From an uncultured Lacticaseibacillus sp. (GTDB taxonomy: Bacteria > Bacillota > Bacilli > Lactobacillales > Lactobacillaceae): 47,441 nucleotides of DNA. Where the stretch lies: the NCBI GenBank assembly GCA_934370925.1, contig CAKRNG010000015.1, positions 1-47,441 on the forward strand. The letters run 5' to 3'. A model generated the notes under the pieces. The model did not search any database and was not told where the DNA came from. It saw only the letters and a list, made by a program, of their open reading frames with translations. Numbering within the stretch: the stretch's first letter is position 1; the number at the start of each line of letters is the position of its first letter. Below are positions 8,266-19,077 of the stretch, in pieces. A program made the position numbers and the translations under genes.

Positions 8266-9555
8266 TCAATCCGTCGTCAATGTCCCTTCGCCCGTGTGCT
8301 TTGCATCCGTGATTGCCATCACAACAGCAATTATTGCAACCAGGATTACCGCACCCGCATACATCCGCCATGCGGTTACCGGATTGATCCAATTAGCAAT
8401 GCCCAAGAACGTTGCGGTGCCAACTGGTGCACCAATCATGCAAAATGTCTGGAGAACACTCGCCGTTGCTGCTAAATGGCTTGAATCAACCCGCGTCATA
8501 ATTTCACCTGAAATACGTGGGTTTACCTTCCCAATTGGGTACATCGCGGTCGCCATCATCACAACCATCACGTAACGGTTCTGCCAAATGACCATATTGA
8601 GTGCAAACACAGTCAGTGAAATCATCGTTACCGCAATTAGTGCTGGCAGCGACACATGCTGAAGGCCATCATGCATGAACAGTGCCGCAACGATAATCGC
8701 GGTTGAAGAAACCACACTAATGACCGCAACCGTTGTGCCGAAGCTACCAAACCAAAGCGCCTTCTGTTCGGCAAGCAACACGCTGGTTAAGCCGTCAATT
8801 GAGCTGCCCAAAGTATTCACCAACACGGCGAGAATGAGTGTGTTCAAAATGGCCCGATTCTGCACCACGATTTTGAATGAGGTCCAGATTCCCTTCAACG
8901 GTGCTTCGTGCGTCATTGCCTGTTGCTGCCACTCATCCGTAGCAGCTTGGTCGGACGCCTTAAACCGCCGCCGATCACGCAGTAGCACCGCCCCAGCAAG
9001 GACGAAGCTGACGGCATTAATCACCCCAAAGAAGGCGTAGTTATGGTTGAGCAAGACAATCAAACTTGCACCCAGCGCTTGAAAGACGATTCTGATGATG
9101 CTTCCCATCCCCGTCGTAAACCCAATCGCATCCTGGTAATCTTCCTGCGTGGTTAAAACCCGTTTTTCGTAGTGCAAAACAAGGTTACTCGTATAATCAG
9201 CAATTAAATCAGACGTGATGTTAATCAACAGTAGCCCCCAGAAAACGGGTTGCGTCGCCGAATGTCCAATCATCAGTGCCAGCAAGAGGTAAAGTCCCCC
9301 TTGTGCAATGCGCAACCCCAACAGCGCGGGGAGGCGATGCATTGGATTCGTCTGATCGGCCATGTAACCACTCAGAATCATGAAGAAGTTAGGGACCATG
9401 TTCGCCATCGCAACGAGCGACAGCGCCGTTGTTGCGTAAGGAAGTGTTTGTGCGTACACCAGGAAAACAAAGTCGAATAAAACCGACCCGATTTGGCTTA
9501 AGAAAGCAGATAGAGCTAAGGCGCGAAATTGACGATTTTTGAGAAAGACGTTCAT
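8266..9555 (-). CDS. MFS transporter, probable drug/efflux type
   Basis: 429 residues with about 12 hydrophobic segments, beginning MNVFLKNRQFRALALSAFLSQIGS. The loop after the second helix has GYMADQTNPMHR, a variant of the MFS A-motif. The central cytoplasmic loop (RDRRRFKASDQAATDEWQQQ) divides two six-helix halves. ATG at 9555 follows GGAGGA. It is divergent from an Rgg-family regulator with a shared palindrome-rich gap, suggesting the regulator controls it. Substrate unknown. Confidence 0.85.
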   Translation of the reverse strand: MNVFLKNRQFRALALSAFLSQIGSVLFDFVFLVYAQTLPYATTALSLVAMANMVPNFFMILSGYMADQTNPMHRLPALLGLRIAQGGLYLLLALMIGHSATQPVFWGLLLINITSDLIADYTSNLVLHYEKRVLTTQEDYQDAIGFTTGMGSIIRIVFQALGASLIVLLNHNYAFFGVINAVSFVLAGAVLLRDRRRFKASDQAATDEWQQQAMTHEAPLKGIWTSFKIVVQNRAILNTLILAVLVNTLGSSIDGLTSVLLAEQKALWFGSFGTTVAVISVVSSTAIIVAALFMHDGLQHVSLPALIAVTMISLTVFALNMVIWQNRYVMVVMMATAMYPIGKVNPRISGEIMTRVDSSHLAATASVLQTFCMIGAPVGTATFLGIANWINPVTAWRMYAGAVILVAIIAVVMAITDAKHTGEGTLTTD

Positions 9556-9586
9556 GCGGGTATCCTCCAATACGATTTCCGTTTTG

Positions 9587-9645
9587 TTGTCACCATCATA
9601 TTTGACAAAAACACCGACCAGGGTCAAAAATGACATATATGACAA
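9587..9645. promoter_or_regulatory. Divergent operator region, MFS/Rgg
   Basis: TTGTCA (9587-9592) and TGACAA (9603-9608) form an inverted repeat with a 10-base gap. A direct pair TGACA-TATA-TGACA lies at 9631-9644, the second copy again within TGACAA. These TGACA half-sites lie where both promoters must be, and are candidate Rgg binding sites. Confidence 0.45.
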
Positions 9646-9668
9646 TTGAATTAAGGGGAAAGTCGTTT

Positions 9669-10616
9669 ATGAACGCTTATGGCACAACATTTCGCACGAT
9701 TCGGAAAAGTAAAATGATTACGCTCAAGGACATCGAGGCGCAAACGGGCCTCACCAGCTCCTTTATCTCCCGATTTGAGCGGGGGCGTTCGGACATCACC
9801 ATCTCAAATCTGGCACAAATTCTAACCGCCATTAATTTATCGCTGGAAGAATTCTTCATCGAAAATCGTGCCACCACCCTCGATGAACCATCCCTAACCG
9901 CCACTGATTTTCGGCAACAGCACGAACAAATCCGCATTCCGTACATGCGGCCATTTTTGAAGTACCTCACAATTACCAACCGTGATCATGACGTCATGAT
10001 TCATGAAATGGCGCAAACTGAAGCCGCCTATCGCCAAGCACCCACGCGCTCCAATCACTTTATCTACCTGTTCTTCAAGCTACTTGCATTGGCAACTGCC
10101 GAAACGCTGCCTGACCGCGACACCCTGTTTCAACTAACACGACCTGTCGTCAACTACCTCCACCAAGTCGATACGTGGAATCAGTACGAAATCTACTTGT
10201 TCGAGCTTTTCGCATCCGGTATTGCAGACACTGACAATCTACGTCTGCTACACACCGGATTGAAAAAGGTTGCCCAGTATAACCTCGAACCCGCCTTCAG
10301 CGACATGGGCTTTGAACTTCTCCTCGCCGATTTCACGTCCGCCCTCACAAGCGATAATCACGAGCTTGCCCAAGCAATTCTCAACGAAATGGATCACTAC
10401 AAGGCCGCACGCGCTGATGATGCCATCGTGCGCCGATTCGCTCACGGGTGGTTCGAAATTCACATCGGTCAAACAACTACAGGACACGAAAAATGTCTGG
10501 ATGCCCTTCATCAGTATGAACATTTGGGCACATCTGAATACGCTAAACTACTACAGACAGTTTACGACCATCTGATTCACAACGCGAACTACACCATGAC
10601 CATCATGAACATCTAG
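9669..10616 (+). CDS. Rgg/GadR/MutR-family transcriptional regulator
   Basis: 315 residues. Residues about 8-62 form an XRE-type helix-turn-helix (IRKSKMITLKDIEAQTGLTS, then SRFERGRSDITISNLAQIL). The rest is an all-helical repeat domain like the peptide-sensing C-terminal domain of Rgg proteins. The ATG at 9669 follows AGGGGA; in-frame upstream codons have no ribosome site. Rgg proteins often sense short secreted peptides; no convincing small peptide gene is seen beside it. Divergent to the MFS gene. Confidence 0.8.
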   Translation: MNAYGTTFRTIRKSKMITLKDIEAQTGLTSSFISRFERGRSDITISNLAQILTAINLSLEEFFIENRATTLDEPSLTATDFRQQHEQIRIPYMRPFLKYLTITNRDHDVMIHEMAQTEAAYRQAPTRSNHFIYLFFKLLALATAETLPDRDTLFQLTRPVVNYLHQVDTWNQYEIYLFELFASGIADTDNLRLLHTGLKKVAQYNLEPAFSDMGFELLLADFTSALTSDNHELAQAILNEMDHYKAARADDAIVRRFAHGWFEIHIGQTTTGHEKCLDALHQYEHLGTSEYAKLLQTVYDHLIHNANYTMTIMNI

Positions 10617-10644
10617 ATGCAGGTCTAAAATCGGCACCTCACAT

Positions 10645-10706
10645 AAAAAAGCGGCCCCAGCTAAAATCCTCAATTTCCAGGATTTTAGCTGGGGCCACTT
10701 TGGCGT
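10645..10706. terminator. Strong bidirectional terminator, 18-bp perfect stem
   Basis: GGCCCCAGCTAAAATCCT (10653-10670) pairs perfectly with 10679-10696 across an 8-base loop. An A-run before it gives a U-run on the minus strand for the M42 peptidase transcript. It also serves the convergent Rgg gene. Confidence 0.85.
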
Positions 10707-10723
10707 TTGCCCTTTTTATTTAC

Positions 10724-11797
10724 CTAAAACTGACTAAACTGCTGAATCACCTTGGTATCCAAACGTTCCAGTACTGCCTTCGTTAGTACAATCGCGCTCT
10801 GGTAATCGCTCAGGCTGGCCCAGTTGTATGGCGTGTGTTCATATCGAACCGGGATTCCCACAACGATGGTTGGCACACCCTTCCAGTTCCCGATAGCGGC
10901 CCCGTCTTGGCCACCACCCGTACGAACGGCACGAGTGTACGGAATCCCTAACTCGTCGGCCAATCCTGTTGCGTAGTTCTGGAATGGCTGGTTCGCAATG
11001 AAGGTCGTATCGTAATCCCGTAGCATCGGGCCGCCGCCCATTCGCGTCTGGGAAAGCCAATCAGGTTCGAACGTGTCATCGGCAGGCACCCCTTCAAGCA
11101 CGATGGCGATATCCGGCTCAATCTTACGCGCCGCAACGTACGCACCACGCAAGCCCACCTCTTCTTGTGCGGAGAGCCCGGCAACGACGTCAACACCCAA
11201 ATCCTTACCAGCAAGTTGCTGCATCACTTCCACCATGGCAGCCGCGCCAAGACGGTCATCGAAGTCTTTCCCAAACAACAAGCCCTTCTTTTCGTTGTAC
11301 TGGAAATCAACGTCAACAAAGATTGGGCAACCTGTATCAATCTTGAAGTCGTTGATTGTTTCTTCACGGCTTGAAGACCCAATATCAACCGACAGACTGG
11401 CAATGGTTGGGACTGCATTTCGTTCCGCCGCCGTCATGAAGTGTGGTGGCTTCGTCGCGACAACCCCTGGGTAAAATTGCCCGTCTTTTGCCCGCACCCG
11501 CACCTTCATGGCCGGCAAGTTCGTTGGCACAAAGCCCCCCAAGGTCACAAATTTGAGCATTCCGTTTGGACGTACGGCCTGCGTCAATAACCCCACGGCA
11601 TCTGAATGGGCGTCAAGCTGAACAACTGGCTTCCGCCCATCATTCTCAGCGCGCCGTAAAATCGCATTGAACATCCCGTCGACTTCCAGTTCGCCCAAGC
11701 CCTTTGTCTCGTCCGCAAAAAGTCGAACCACTTCCTGCTCAAATCCTGCTGCGCCATTCGCATTGCTAAACTGGCGAATCCTTTCGATTGAATTCAT
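10724..11797 (-). CDS. M42-family metallo-aminopeptidase
   Basis: 357 residues, typical of M42 (PepA/FrvX/TET-type) di-metal aminopeptidases that trim peptides in the cytoplasm. Visible metal and catalytic positions: DAHSD (first His/Asp), FGKDFDDRLG (bridging Asp), SAQEEVGLRGA (catalytic Glu pair), VLEGVP, and the late His in VRYEHTP. GGGQDGAA is also family-typical. The ATG at 11797 is chosen: AGGAGG lies 7 bases before it, while the in-frame ATG two codons upstream lies too close to that site. Could equally be annotated endoglucanase-like FrvX. Confidence 0.9.
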   Translation of the reverse strand: MNSIERIRQFSNANGAAGFEQEVVRLFADETKGLGELEVDGMFNAILRRAENDGRKPVVQLDAHSDAVGLLTQAVRPNGMLKFVTLGGFVPTNLPAMKVRVRAKDGQFYPGVVATKPPHFMTAAERNAVPTIASLSVDIGSSSREETINDFKIDTGCPIFVDVDFQYNEKKGLLFGKDFDDRLGAAAMVEVMQQLAGKDLGVDVVAGLSAQEEVGLRGAYVAARKIEPDIAIVLEGVPADDTFEPDWLSQTRMGGGPMLRDYDTTFIANQPFQNYATGLADELGIPYTRAVRTGGGQDGAAIGNWKGVPTIVVGIPVRYEHTPYNWASLSDYQSAIVLTKAVLERLDTKVIQQFSQF

Positions 11798-11854
11798 CGT
11801 CATTCCTCCTGTAATTATGTAGTCACATCAACATTAATAATCCCGGCAAGGTGC

Positions 11855-11906
11855 AAAAACACCCAAACGAAACGGTCCTAATTGATCGTCTTGCTTGGGT
11901 GTTTTA
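11855..11906 (-). terminator. Terminator after the small helical protein gene
   Basis: On the minus strand AAAACACCCAA pairs with TTGGGTGTTTT around a 28-base loop and ends in TTTTT. It overlaps the stop codon of the 71-residue gene. Confidence 0.7.
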
Positions 11907-12119
11907 CTGGTGATGCGCCTTGTCGTACCGGTCCGCGCCTTTGTTCACTTCTTCTTTAACTTTTGCTGCACCGGCCTTAACTCCATGTGCCACGGTATCG
12001 CCCGCATCACGGAGCTTCGCCTTTGTTTCATCACTCGTCAGTTTGGCATACGCATCGCTTTTCTGCACTTTGTCGGCCGTATCCTTCAGCGTCCGACTAA
12101 CCTTGTCTAGTAGTCCCAT
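11904..12119 (-). CDS. Small charged helical protein, hypothetical
   Basis: 71 residues, rich in Lys, Ala, Asp and Glu, with no transmembrane segment. The pattern (MGLLDKVSRTLKDTADKV, later AHGVKAGAAKVKEEVNK) predicts amphipathic helices like those of small stress/LEA-like or YtxH-tail proteins. No firm family. ATG 12119 is chosen: GGAGGG lies 7 bases upstream, and an ATG two codons earlier is too close to it. A perfect 15-bp hairpin sits immediately before the ribosome site. It is the next gene after gyrA in the same direction, with repeat A between. Confidence 0.7.
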   Translation of the reverse strand: MGLLDKVSRTLKDTADKVQKSDAYAKLTSDETKAKLRDAGDTVAHGVKAGAAKVKEEVNKGADRYDKAHHQ

Positions 12120-12131
12120 TTCCATCCCTCC

Positions 12132-12167
12132 GTTCAATCATAATCTACCACCAGATTATGATTGAAC
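12132..12167 (-). promoter_or_regulatory. Perfect 15-bp hairpin directly upstream of a ribosome site
   Basis: GTTCAATCATAATCT and its exact complement flank a 6-base loop, ending 2 bases before the GGAGGG of the 71-residue gene. Position suggests a 5'-leader structure that insulates or regulates translation, or an operator. Confidence 0.6.
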
Positions 12168-12191
12168 GAAATAAATGTCAACGGTGATACC

Positions 12192-12424
12192 AAAAAAGTG
12201 GGTGCGCCATAAGTCCAAGGCACACGAACGTTACATCCTAGTCGAGCTACGTGCCCCAGAAGTCTGCGCTTAACTTCTGACCGGGGCACTTCGCTCTGTG
12301 ATTCGTCGCGCGCCAGAAGACTGCCCCCTAACATACAAAGCAGGCCCGGTAGAAATCCTAAGTTCGGGATTTCCACCGGGCCTGCTTTGTATACCGGGGC
12401 CAAACCGTCTTCTGGCGCAGCCTC
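12192..12424 (-). repeat. Long hairpin repeat, copy A (with accessory hairpin)
   Basis: Starts 21 bases after the gyrA stop in the RNA (minus) orientation. It has GGCTGCGCCA near one end, TGGCGCACCC at the other, then ACTTTTTT. The core is 12333-12392: a 26-bp stem with one G-U and the loop CGAACTTA. Outside it, GCGCCAGAAGAC pairs with GTCTTCTGGCGC. An accessory hairpin (GTGCCCCAGAAGT with AACTTCTGACCGGGGCAC, 12250-12289) is inserted before the terminal arm. Confidence 0.9.
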
Positions 12425-12444
12425 CTTAACAATTCAACTCAAGA

Positions 12445-15015
12445 TTACTGGTTATCCTGGTCATCTTCTGCGCGGTTCAATAATTCTTGAACCTGTGCGT
12501 CAGTTTGCCCGTCAACCTTTTCCGAAGCTGGGGCAACGACCCCTTCAGTCGGCGTTGCGTCGTCATCTGCTTCTTCTGGCGTATCGTCTTCAGGGACAAC
12601 CTTTGCCATCGTTGCGACCTGCGTTCCTTCGTCAACACGAATCAGGCGAACACCGATTGCTGCACGTCCGGTTTCAGAAACATCCCCACCATGGAAACGA
12701 ATCATCACACCCGCATTGGTCACAACCAAGATATCTTCACTGCCATCAATCGTGGTCAGACCCGCCAACTCACCGTTTTTGTCGGTTACGTTCACGGTCT
12801 TAATCCCTTTACCACCACGACCCTTAGTTGGGTACTGGTCAGCGGGCGTCCGCTTCCCGTAACCCTTCTCGGAAATAACGAAGACATCCGTTCCTTCGCG
12901 AAGAATGTCGCTCCCAATCACGGTATCCCCGTCACGCAGATTCATCCCCCGTACACCGGCCGCAGAACGACCCATGCCACGAACGGCATCTTCCTTGAAC
13001 GTCACAGAGTACCCGCTCTTGCTCCCGATGATGATGGTGCTATCACCATTCGTCAGCAGCACGTTGCTTAACTCGTCGCCTTCATGCAGTGACAACGCAA
13101 TCAGCCCATTGCTGCGAATATTCGCAAATTCGCTAACGGCGGTGCGCTTCACCGTCCCGTTTTGGGTGATGAAGAAGAGGTAGTGGTCATTCTGACGGTC
13201 ACGCGGCACGTTGATGACCGCCTGAATCTTCTCGCCAGAGCTAATACCCAGCAAGTTCACGATTGGAATTCCCTTTGCGGTCCGCCCGTATTCAGGAATT
13301 TCATACCCCTTGCTCCGATAGACCTTCCCCGTATTCGTGAAGAAGAGCAATGTATCGTGCGTAGACGTGGAAATCAGGTGTTCCATGAAGTCATCATCGT
13401 GTACACCCATGCCCTGAATCCCGCGGCCACCACGGTTTTGCGTCTTGAATTCAGCCTGAGCCAACCGCTTGACGTACCCGTTATGTGTCAGGGCAACGAC
13501 AACTTGTTCTTCCTCGATCAGGTCTTCATCTTCAATCGACAGCACTTCACCCACACGCAGTTCCGTTCGGCGCTTATCACCGAACTTATTCTGAATGTCG
13601 AGTAATTCTTGATAGATAATTTGGTGAATACGTTCAGGTTTTGCCAAAATGTCCTGGTAGTCCGCAATGGCAGCCCGAACATCCCGCAATTCATTTTCAA
13701 CCTTATCGCGTTCCAAACCTGTTAACCGCACCAAACGCATATCCAAAATTGCTTGGCTCTGCTTGTCCGACAAGTTGAACTTGTCCATCAAGATGGTTTT
13801 GGCTTGGTCCCCAGTTTGTGAAGAACGAATAATCCGGATGATTTCGTCGATGTGGTCCAGCGCGATGTGCAACCCTTCAAGGATGTGCTCACGTGCCTTG
13901 GCCTTTTTCAAATCAAAAGCCGTCCGCCTACGAATCACTTCTTCCTGGTGCTGCAGGTAGTACTCAAGGATGGACTTCAGTGGCAGTGTCTTCGGTGCAC
14001 CATTCACAATGGCAACCATATTGAAGCTGAATCCCGTCTGAAGTGGTGTCAACTTGTAGAGATTGTTCAGGATGACATTCGCCGACATATCGCGCCGAAC
14101 ATCAACCACAATCCGCATCCCTTCACGGTCGGATTCATCGTTCACATCCGTAATACCCTCGATTTTCTTCTCGCGGGCAAGATCAGCAATTCGTTCAACC
14201 AGACGTGCCTTATTCACCATGTATGGGATTTCGGTCGCAACGATTCGTTCACGACCCGACTTATCCTGCTCAATTTCCACCTTCGCGCGAACGGTGATGG
14301 TTCCTTGTCCGGATTCGTAAGCCTTACGAATCCCGGATTTGCCCATCACAACCCCGCCCGTTGGAAAATCGGGTCCTGGTAAAACAGCCATCAAGTCTGC
14401 GGTGGTTGCTTCAGGATTGTCCATCAAGATGTGTAATGCCGAGATAACTTCCGCCAGATTGTGTGGTGGAATGTTAGTGGTCATCCCAACGGCAATCCCG
14501 GTCGCACCGTTCACCAGTAAGTTAGGGAAGCGTGCCGGCAGAACTTCTGGTTCCTTTTCGGTGCCATCATAGTTATCCTGCCAATCAACCGTATCCTTGT
14601 TGATATCCCGCAACATCTCAAGCGTAATCTTGCTCATCCGGGCTTCGGTGTATCGCATTGCGGCGGCGCCATCACCATCGACGGAACCAAAGTTACCATG
14701 TCCATCAATCAACATGTATCGGTAAGAGAAGTCCTGCGCCATGCGGACCATCCCTTCGTAAATCGAAGAGTCACCGTGGGGGTGATACTTACCCATAACG
14801 TCCCCAACAATACGGGCGGACTTCTTGTATGGCTTTTCGGGTGTGACCCCGAGTTCGTTCATCCCGTAAAGGATTCGACGCTGCACTGGCTTCAGTCCAT
14901 CCCGGACATCGGGAAGTGCACGGGCAACGATAACGGACATTGCGTATTCAAGGAACGACTTACGCATCGTGGGCACGAGTTTAACGGTCTCGATGCGGTG
15001 ATCCTGCTCTTCCAT
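12445..15015 (-). CDS. gyrA: DNA gyrase subunit A
   Basis: 856 residues. Breakage-reunion domain with active Tyr in [10 protein letters not shown] and the [10 protein letters not shown] region intact. Six-bladed C-terminal DNA-wrapping domain follows, with the GyrA-box [10 protein letters not shown], then an acidic tail. With GyrB it introduces negative supercoils ahead of forks leaving oriC. ATG follows AAGGAGG. The gap to gyrB is 95 bases and has no evident terminator, so they are probably cotranscribed with recF and yaaA. Confidence 0.98.
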   Translation of the reverse strand: MEEQDHRIETVKLVPTMRKSFLEYAMSVIVARALPDVRDGLKPVQRRILYGMNELGVTPEKPYKKSARIVGDVMGKYHPHGDSSIYEGMVRMAQDFSYRYMLIDGHGNFGSVDGDGAAAMRYTEARMSKITLEMLRDINKDTVDWQDNYDGTEKEPEVLPARFPNLLVNGATGIAVGMTTNIPPHNLAEVISALHILMDNPEATTADLMAVLPGPDFPTGGVVMGKSGIRKAYESGQGTITVRAKVEIEQDKSGRERIVATEIPYMVNKARLVERIADLAREKKIEGITDVNDESDREGMRIVVDVRRDMSANVILNNLYKLTPLQTGFSFNMVAIVNGAPKTLPLKSILEYYLQHQEEVIRRRTAFDLKKAKAREHILEGLHIALDHIDEIIRIIRSSQTGDQAKTILMDKFNLSDKQSQAILDMRLVRLTGLERDKVENELRDVRAAIADYQDILAKPERIHQIIYQELLDIQNKFGDKRRTELRVGEVLSIEDEDLIEEEQVVVALTHNGYVKRLAQAEFKTQNRGGRGIQGMGVHDDDFMEHLISTSTHDTLLFFTNTGKVYRSKGYEIPEYGRTAKGIPIVNLLGISSGEKIQAVINVPRDRQNDHYLFFITQNGTVKRTAVSEFANIRSNGLIALSLHEGDELSNVLLTNGDSTIIIGSKSGYSVTFKEDAVRGMGRSAAGVRGMNLRDGDTVIGSDILREGTDVFVISEKGYGKRTPADQYPTKGRGGKGIKTVNVTDKNGELAGLTTIDGSEDILVVTNAGVMIRFHGGDVSETGRAAIGVRLIRVDEGTQVATMAKVVPEDDTPEEADDDATPTEGVVAPASEKVDGQTDAQVQELLNRAEDDQDNQ

Positions 15016-15110
15016 CTTTCCCTCCTTAACGATTCCTACCTACCGTTCTGACTAGTCCGGTAAGGCTAGGTCTCACAAAAACAATTGGTTCTAATTCGCG
15101 TACGTCTGAT

Positions 15111-17090
<1,980 letters not shown>

Positions 17091-17127
17091 TTAAAAACGT
17101 CATTGCGCAATCAAAATCGTCACGCGT

Positions 17128-18297
17128 TTATTTTGGTTCCTCGTTTACCTGTTTATCCGCTGATTTCAGCACAGAATTCGCCTCAACTCGGGTTAAGGTT
17201 CCTGCAGATACCTGAAATATAGCGGGTTCTTTGATTATTTCCCGGGCAATACCATCCAAACTTGTTGTGGTTAAGAAGGTTTGCACCTTATCCTGGATGG
17301 CACGCAGCAGATGTGTCTGCCGGTCATCATCCAATTCGGACAACACATCGTCCAGCAGTAACACAGGATACTCACCCGTTTCCTGCTTCATCAGGTCAAT
17401 TTCAGCTAACTTAACCGCAAGTGCGGTGGTTCGCTGTTGCCCCTGACTCCCATATGTCGCCACATCACGGTCATTTACAATGAATTGAACATCGTCTCGG
17501 TGCGGGCCAATCAGCGTTGTCCCTTGATCAAGTTCACGCTGGCGATTCTTGGCAAAAAGGTCCTGCAACCGTGCCGTTGCGCGTTCCGCACTCCCGAATG
17601 CATCCTCGTGTACCTGGCTGCTGTAGCGTAACGTTAATTGCTCACCGCCACGCGTGATTTCGCTGTGAATCACCGCCGCAAATTTTCCCATGTCTTGGAG
17701 TAACTGCGCCCTGGCCGCCACAATCTGACCACCATATTCTGCAACTTGATTCGTTAAAACGTCCAAGAACGTTAAATTCTTGGTTTGTCGCATTCGTAAT
17801 TGCTTTAAATAAGCATTTCGCTGTTTCAATGATTTCTTGTAAAGCGACAAATTGGCCAGATAAGACGCACTCATCTGCCCAAATTCCATATCTATAAACC
17901 GACGTCGTAAAGTCGGACTTCCCTTAACGAGGTTCAGGTCTTCCGGCGCAAAAAGAATAACGTTCAGCTTCCCCATGTACGCCGATAGTTTCGGCGAATC
18001 AAGGTGATTTACTTTTGCCCGTTTTCCCTGGGGACTAATGACGAGCCGTAAGTTCGTATCCCCCAAGTGGCGGTGGACTTTCCCATCAATGCGGGCAAAG
18101 TCACTACCAAACCGGACAAGTTCCCGATCGTTATTACTGCGATGACTCCGCGTAATCGCAAGCACGTATACACTCTCAAGCAAGTTGGTTTTGCCCTGCG
18201 CATTGCTCCCGATAAGCACGTTTATTTGCGGTGAAAAGTCGGTACTCACATGCTCATAGTTACGGTAATTGCGTAGCTCCAAATGCTTCAGGTACAT
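17128..18297 (-). CDS. recF: Recombination mediator RecF
   Basis: 389 residues, SMC-like ABC ATPase that loads RecA at ssDNA gaps with RecO and RecR. Walker A is GSNAQGKTNLLES, Walker B VLLLDDVLSELDDD, and the signature region is near YGSQGQQRTTALA. The ATG is 3 bases after the yaaA stop and has no good ribosome site of its own, so translation is probably coupled to yaaA. A one-mismatch Noc box (17237-17250) lies inside the coding sequence. Confidence 0.97.
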   Translation of the reverse strand: MYLKHLELRNYRNYEHVSTDFSPQINVLIGSNAQGKTNLLESVYVLAITRSHRSNNDRELVRFGSDFARIDGKVHRHLGDTNLRLVISPQGKRAKVNHLDSPKLSAYMGKLNVILFAPEDLNLVKGSPTLRRRFIDMEFGQMSASYLANLSLYKKSLKQRNAYLKQLRMRQTKNLTFLDVLTNQVAEYGGQIVAARAQLLQDMGKFAAVIHSEITRGGEQLTLRYSSQVHEDAFGSAERATARLQDLFAKNRQRELDQGTTLIGPHRDDVQFIVNDRDVATYGSQGQQRTTALAVKLAEIDLMKQETGEYPVLLLDDVLSELDDDRQTHLLRAIQDKVQTFLTTTSLDGIAREIIKEPAIFQVSAGTLTRVEANSVLKSADKQVNEEPK

Positions 18298-18300
18298 CGT

Positions 18301-18516
18301 TTATGCCTGTGCCAGGGTGAACTGGCTCCCATCGTTCAGAATGACGGTGTCACCCGCAACCAGTTTACGTCCGCGTCTGTTATCTTCTTCACCATTAATT
18401 GTGACGCTATTCTCAGCGAGGTACCATTTGGCGGCCCCACCAGAATCAATCACGCCGACCTCCTTGAGAAATTGTCCCAAAGTCAGGTACGCCGTGTTAA
18501 TCGTAATTGTCTGCAT
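18301..18516 (-). CDS. yaaA: S4-domain RNA-binding protein YaaA
   Basis: 71 residues forming a single S4 RNA-binding domain (YLTLGQFLKEVGVIDSGGAAK, then NGEEDNRRGRKL). The gene between dnaN and recF in Firmicutes is this small protein, implicated in ribosome assembly (also called RlbA). The ATG at 18516 follows AGGGG by 8 bases; a GTG three codons upstream overlaps that site. First gene of the yaaA-recF-gyrBA transcript. Confidence 0.93.
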   Translation of the reverse strand: MQTITINTAYLTLGQFLKEVGVIDSGGAAKWYLAENSVTINGEEDNRRGRKLVAGDTVILNDGSQFTLAQA

Positions 18517-18543
18517 CTTGTTCACCCCTTACTTGCAGAGACG

Positions 18544-18647
18544 AGGCTGTGCCAAAAGACATTTTTATTTCAAACATTCAAATCCGTTGTTCTGCTTTGA
18601 ATATTTGAAATTTTTTGACGCACGCCTCGCTGTAACCGGCGTGCGTC
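18544..18647 (-). repeat. Two-hairpin element in the yaaA leader
   Basis: On the plus strand GAGGCTGTGCCAAAAGAC (18544-18561) begins the segment. TTTCAAACATTCAAA (18568-18582) pairs with 18596-18610 with one mismatch that is G-U on the minus strand. Then TTTTTTGACGCACGCCTC ends it. GACGCACGCC (18617-18626) also pairs perfectly with 18638-18647. The start resembles the GAGGCTGCGCCAGAAGAC end of the hairpin repeats, but the core is unrelated. Confidence 0.6.
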
Positions 18648-18693
18648 TCCGTCTCCCAACTTAACCTCTTTCACAATAAATATTACAACTTCT

Positions 18694-18722
18694 ATTATAG
18701 CGATTTTCAAGGTAATAAACAA
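18694..18722 (-). promoter_or_regulatory. Promoter of yaaA-recF-gyrB-gyrA
   Basis: Minus strand: -35 TTGTTT (18717-18722), 17-base spacer, -10 TATAAT (18694-18699). It lies beyond the dnaN terminator and gives a leader of about 170 bases that contains the hairpins at 18568-18647. Confidence 0.7.
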
Positions 18723-19030
18723 TCAAATGAACGCAAACAGCCGGCTATTTCCCCCACTGATTGCATCACGTATCCAGTACCATAAAGGGCATAAAAAGCC
18801 GTAGCGGGCCGTTTACGTCTTTTTAGCGCTAATCACCCGTCAAAATCAAAGGCCGCGGTGCTGACTTTCTGTGTCTGGCATTATGACATCGCCTTGAACC
18901 TGCACTTTGGTAGCCATATCTGCCATTTTGGGTGAGTGTCGCTCGTCAACGTTGGTCGCACCATCAGCTTGCGTTTTATCCAGGTCACTAGACGTCACAA
19001 TTAATAAAATAACAGAATCCGTTATTGATA
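18723..19030. other. Gap without a convincing gene
   Basis: A minus-strand open frame (18846-19070) starts inside the dnaN terminator and has no ribosome site. It is followed by a hairpin (18793-18825, AAAAAGACGTA pairing with TACGGCTTTTT on the minus strand). This could be a decayed gene with its own terminator; nothing further can be supported. Confidence 0.4.
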
Positions 19031-19062
19031 AAAAAGAGGACCTCGCTCTGCGAGGTCCTCTC
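19031..19062 (-). terminator. dnaN terminator
   Basis: On the minus strand GAGGACCTCGC, loop AGA, GCGAGGTCCTC, then TTTTTT. It lies 16 bases after the dnaN stop and separates dnaA-dnaN from yaaA-recF-gyrBA. Confidence 0.92.
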
Positions 19063-19077
19063 TGCTTCATAAAATCT

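Noticed and set aside
12134..12403. Open frames inside repeats A, C and F with shared peptide such as YKAGPVEIPNLGF
   Set aside because: The shared peptide is the translation of the hairpin core; frames differ in start and end, have no ribosome sites, and the DNA changes follow stem pairing, not codons. Homologues in databases would probably be repeat translations.
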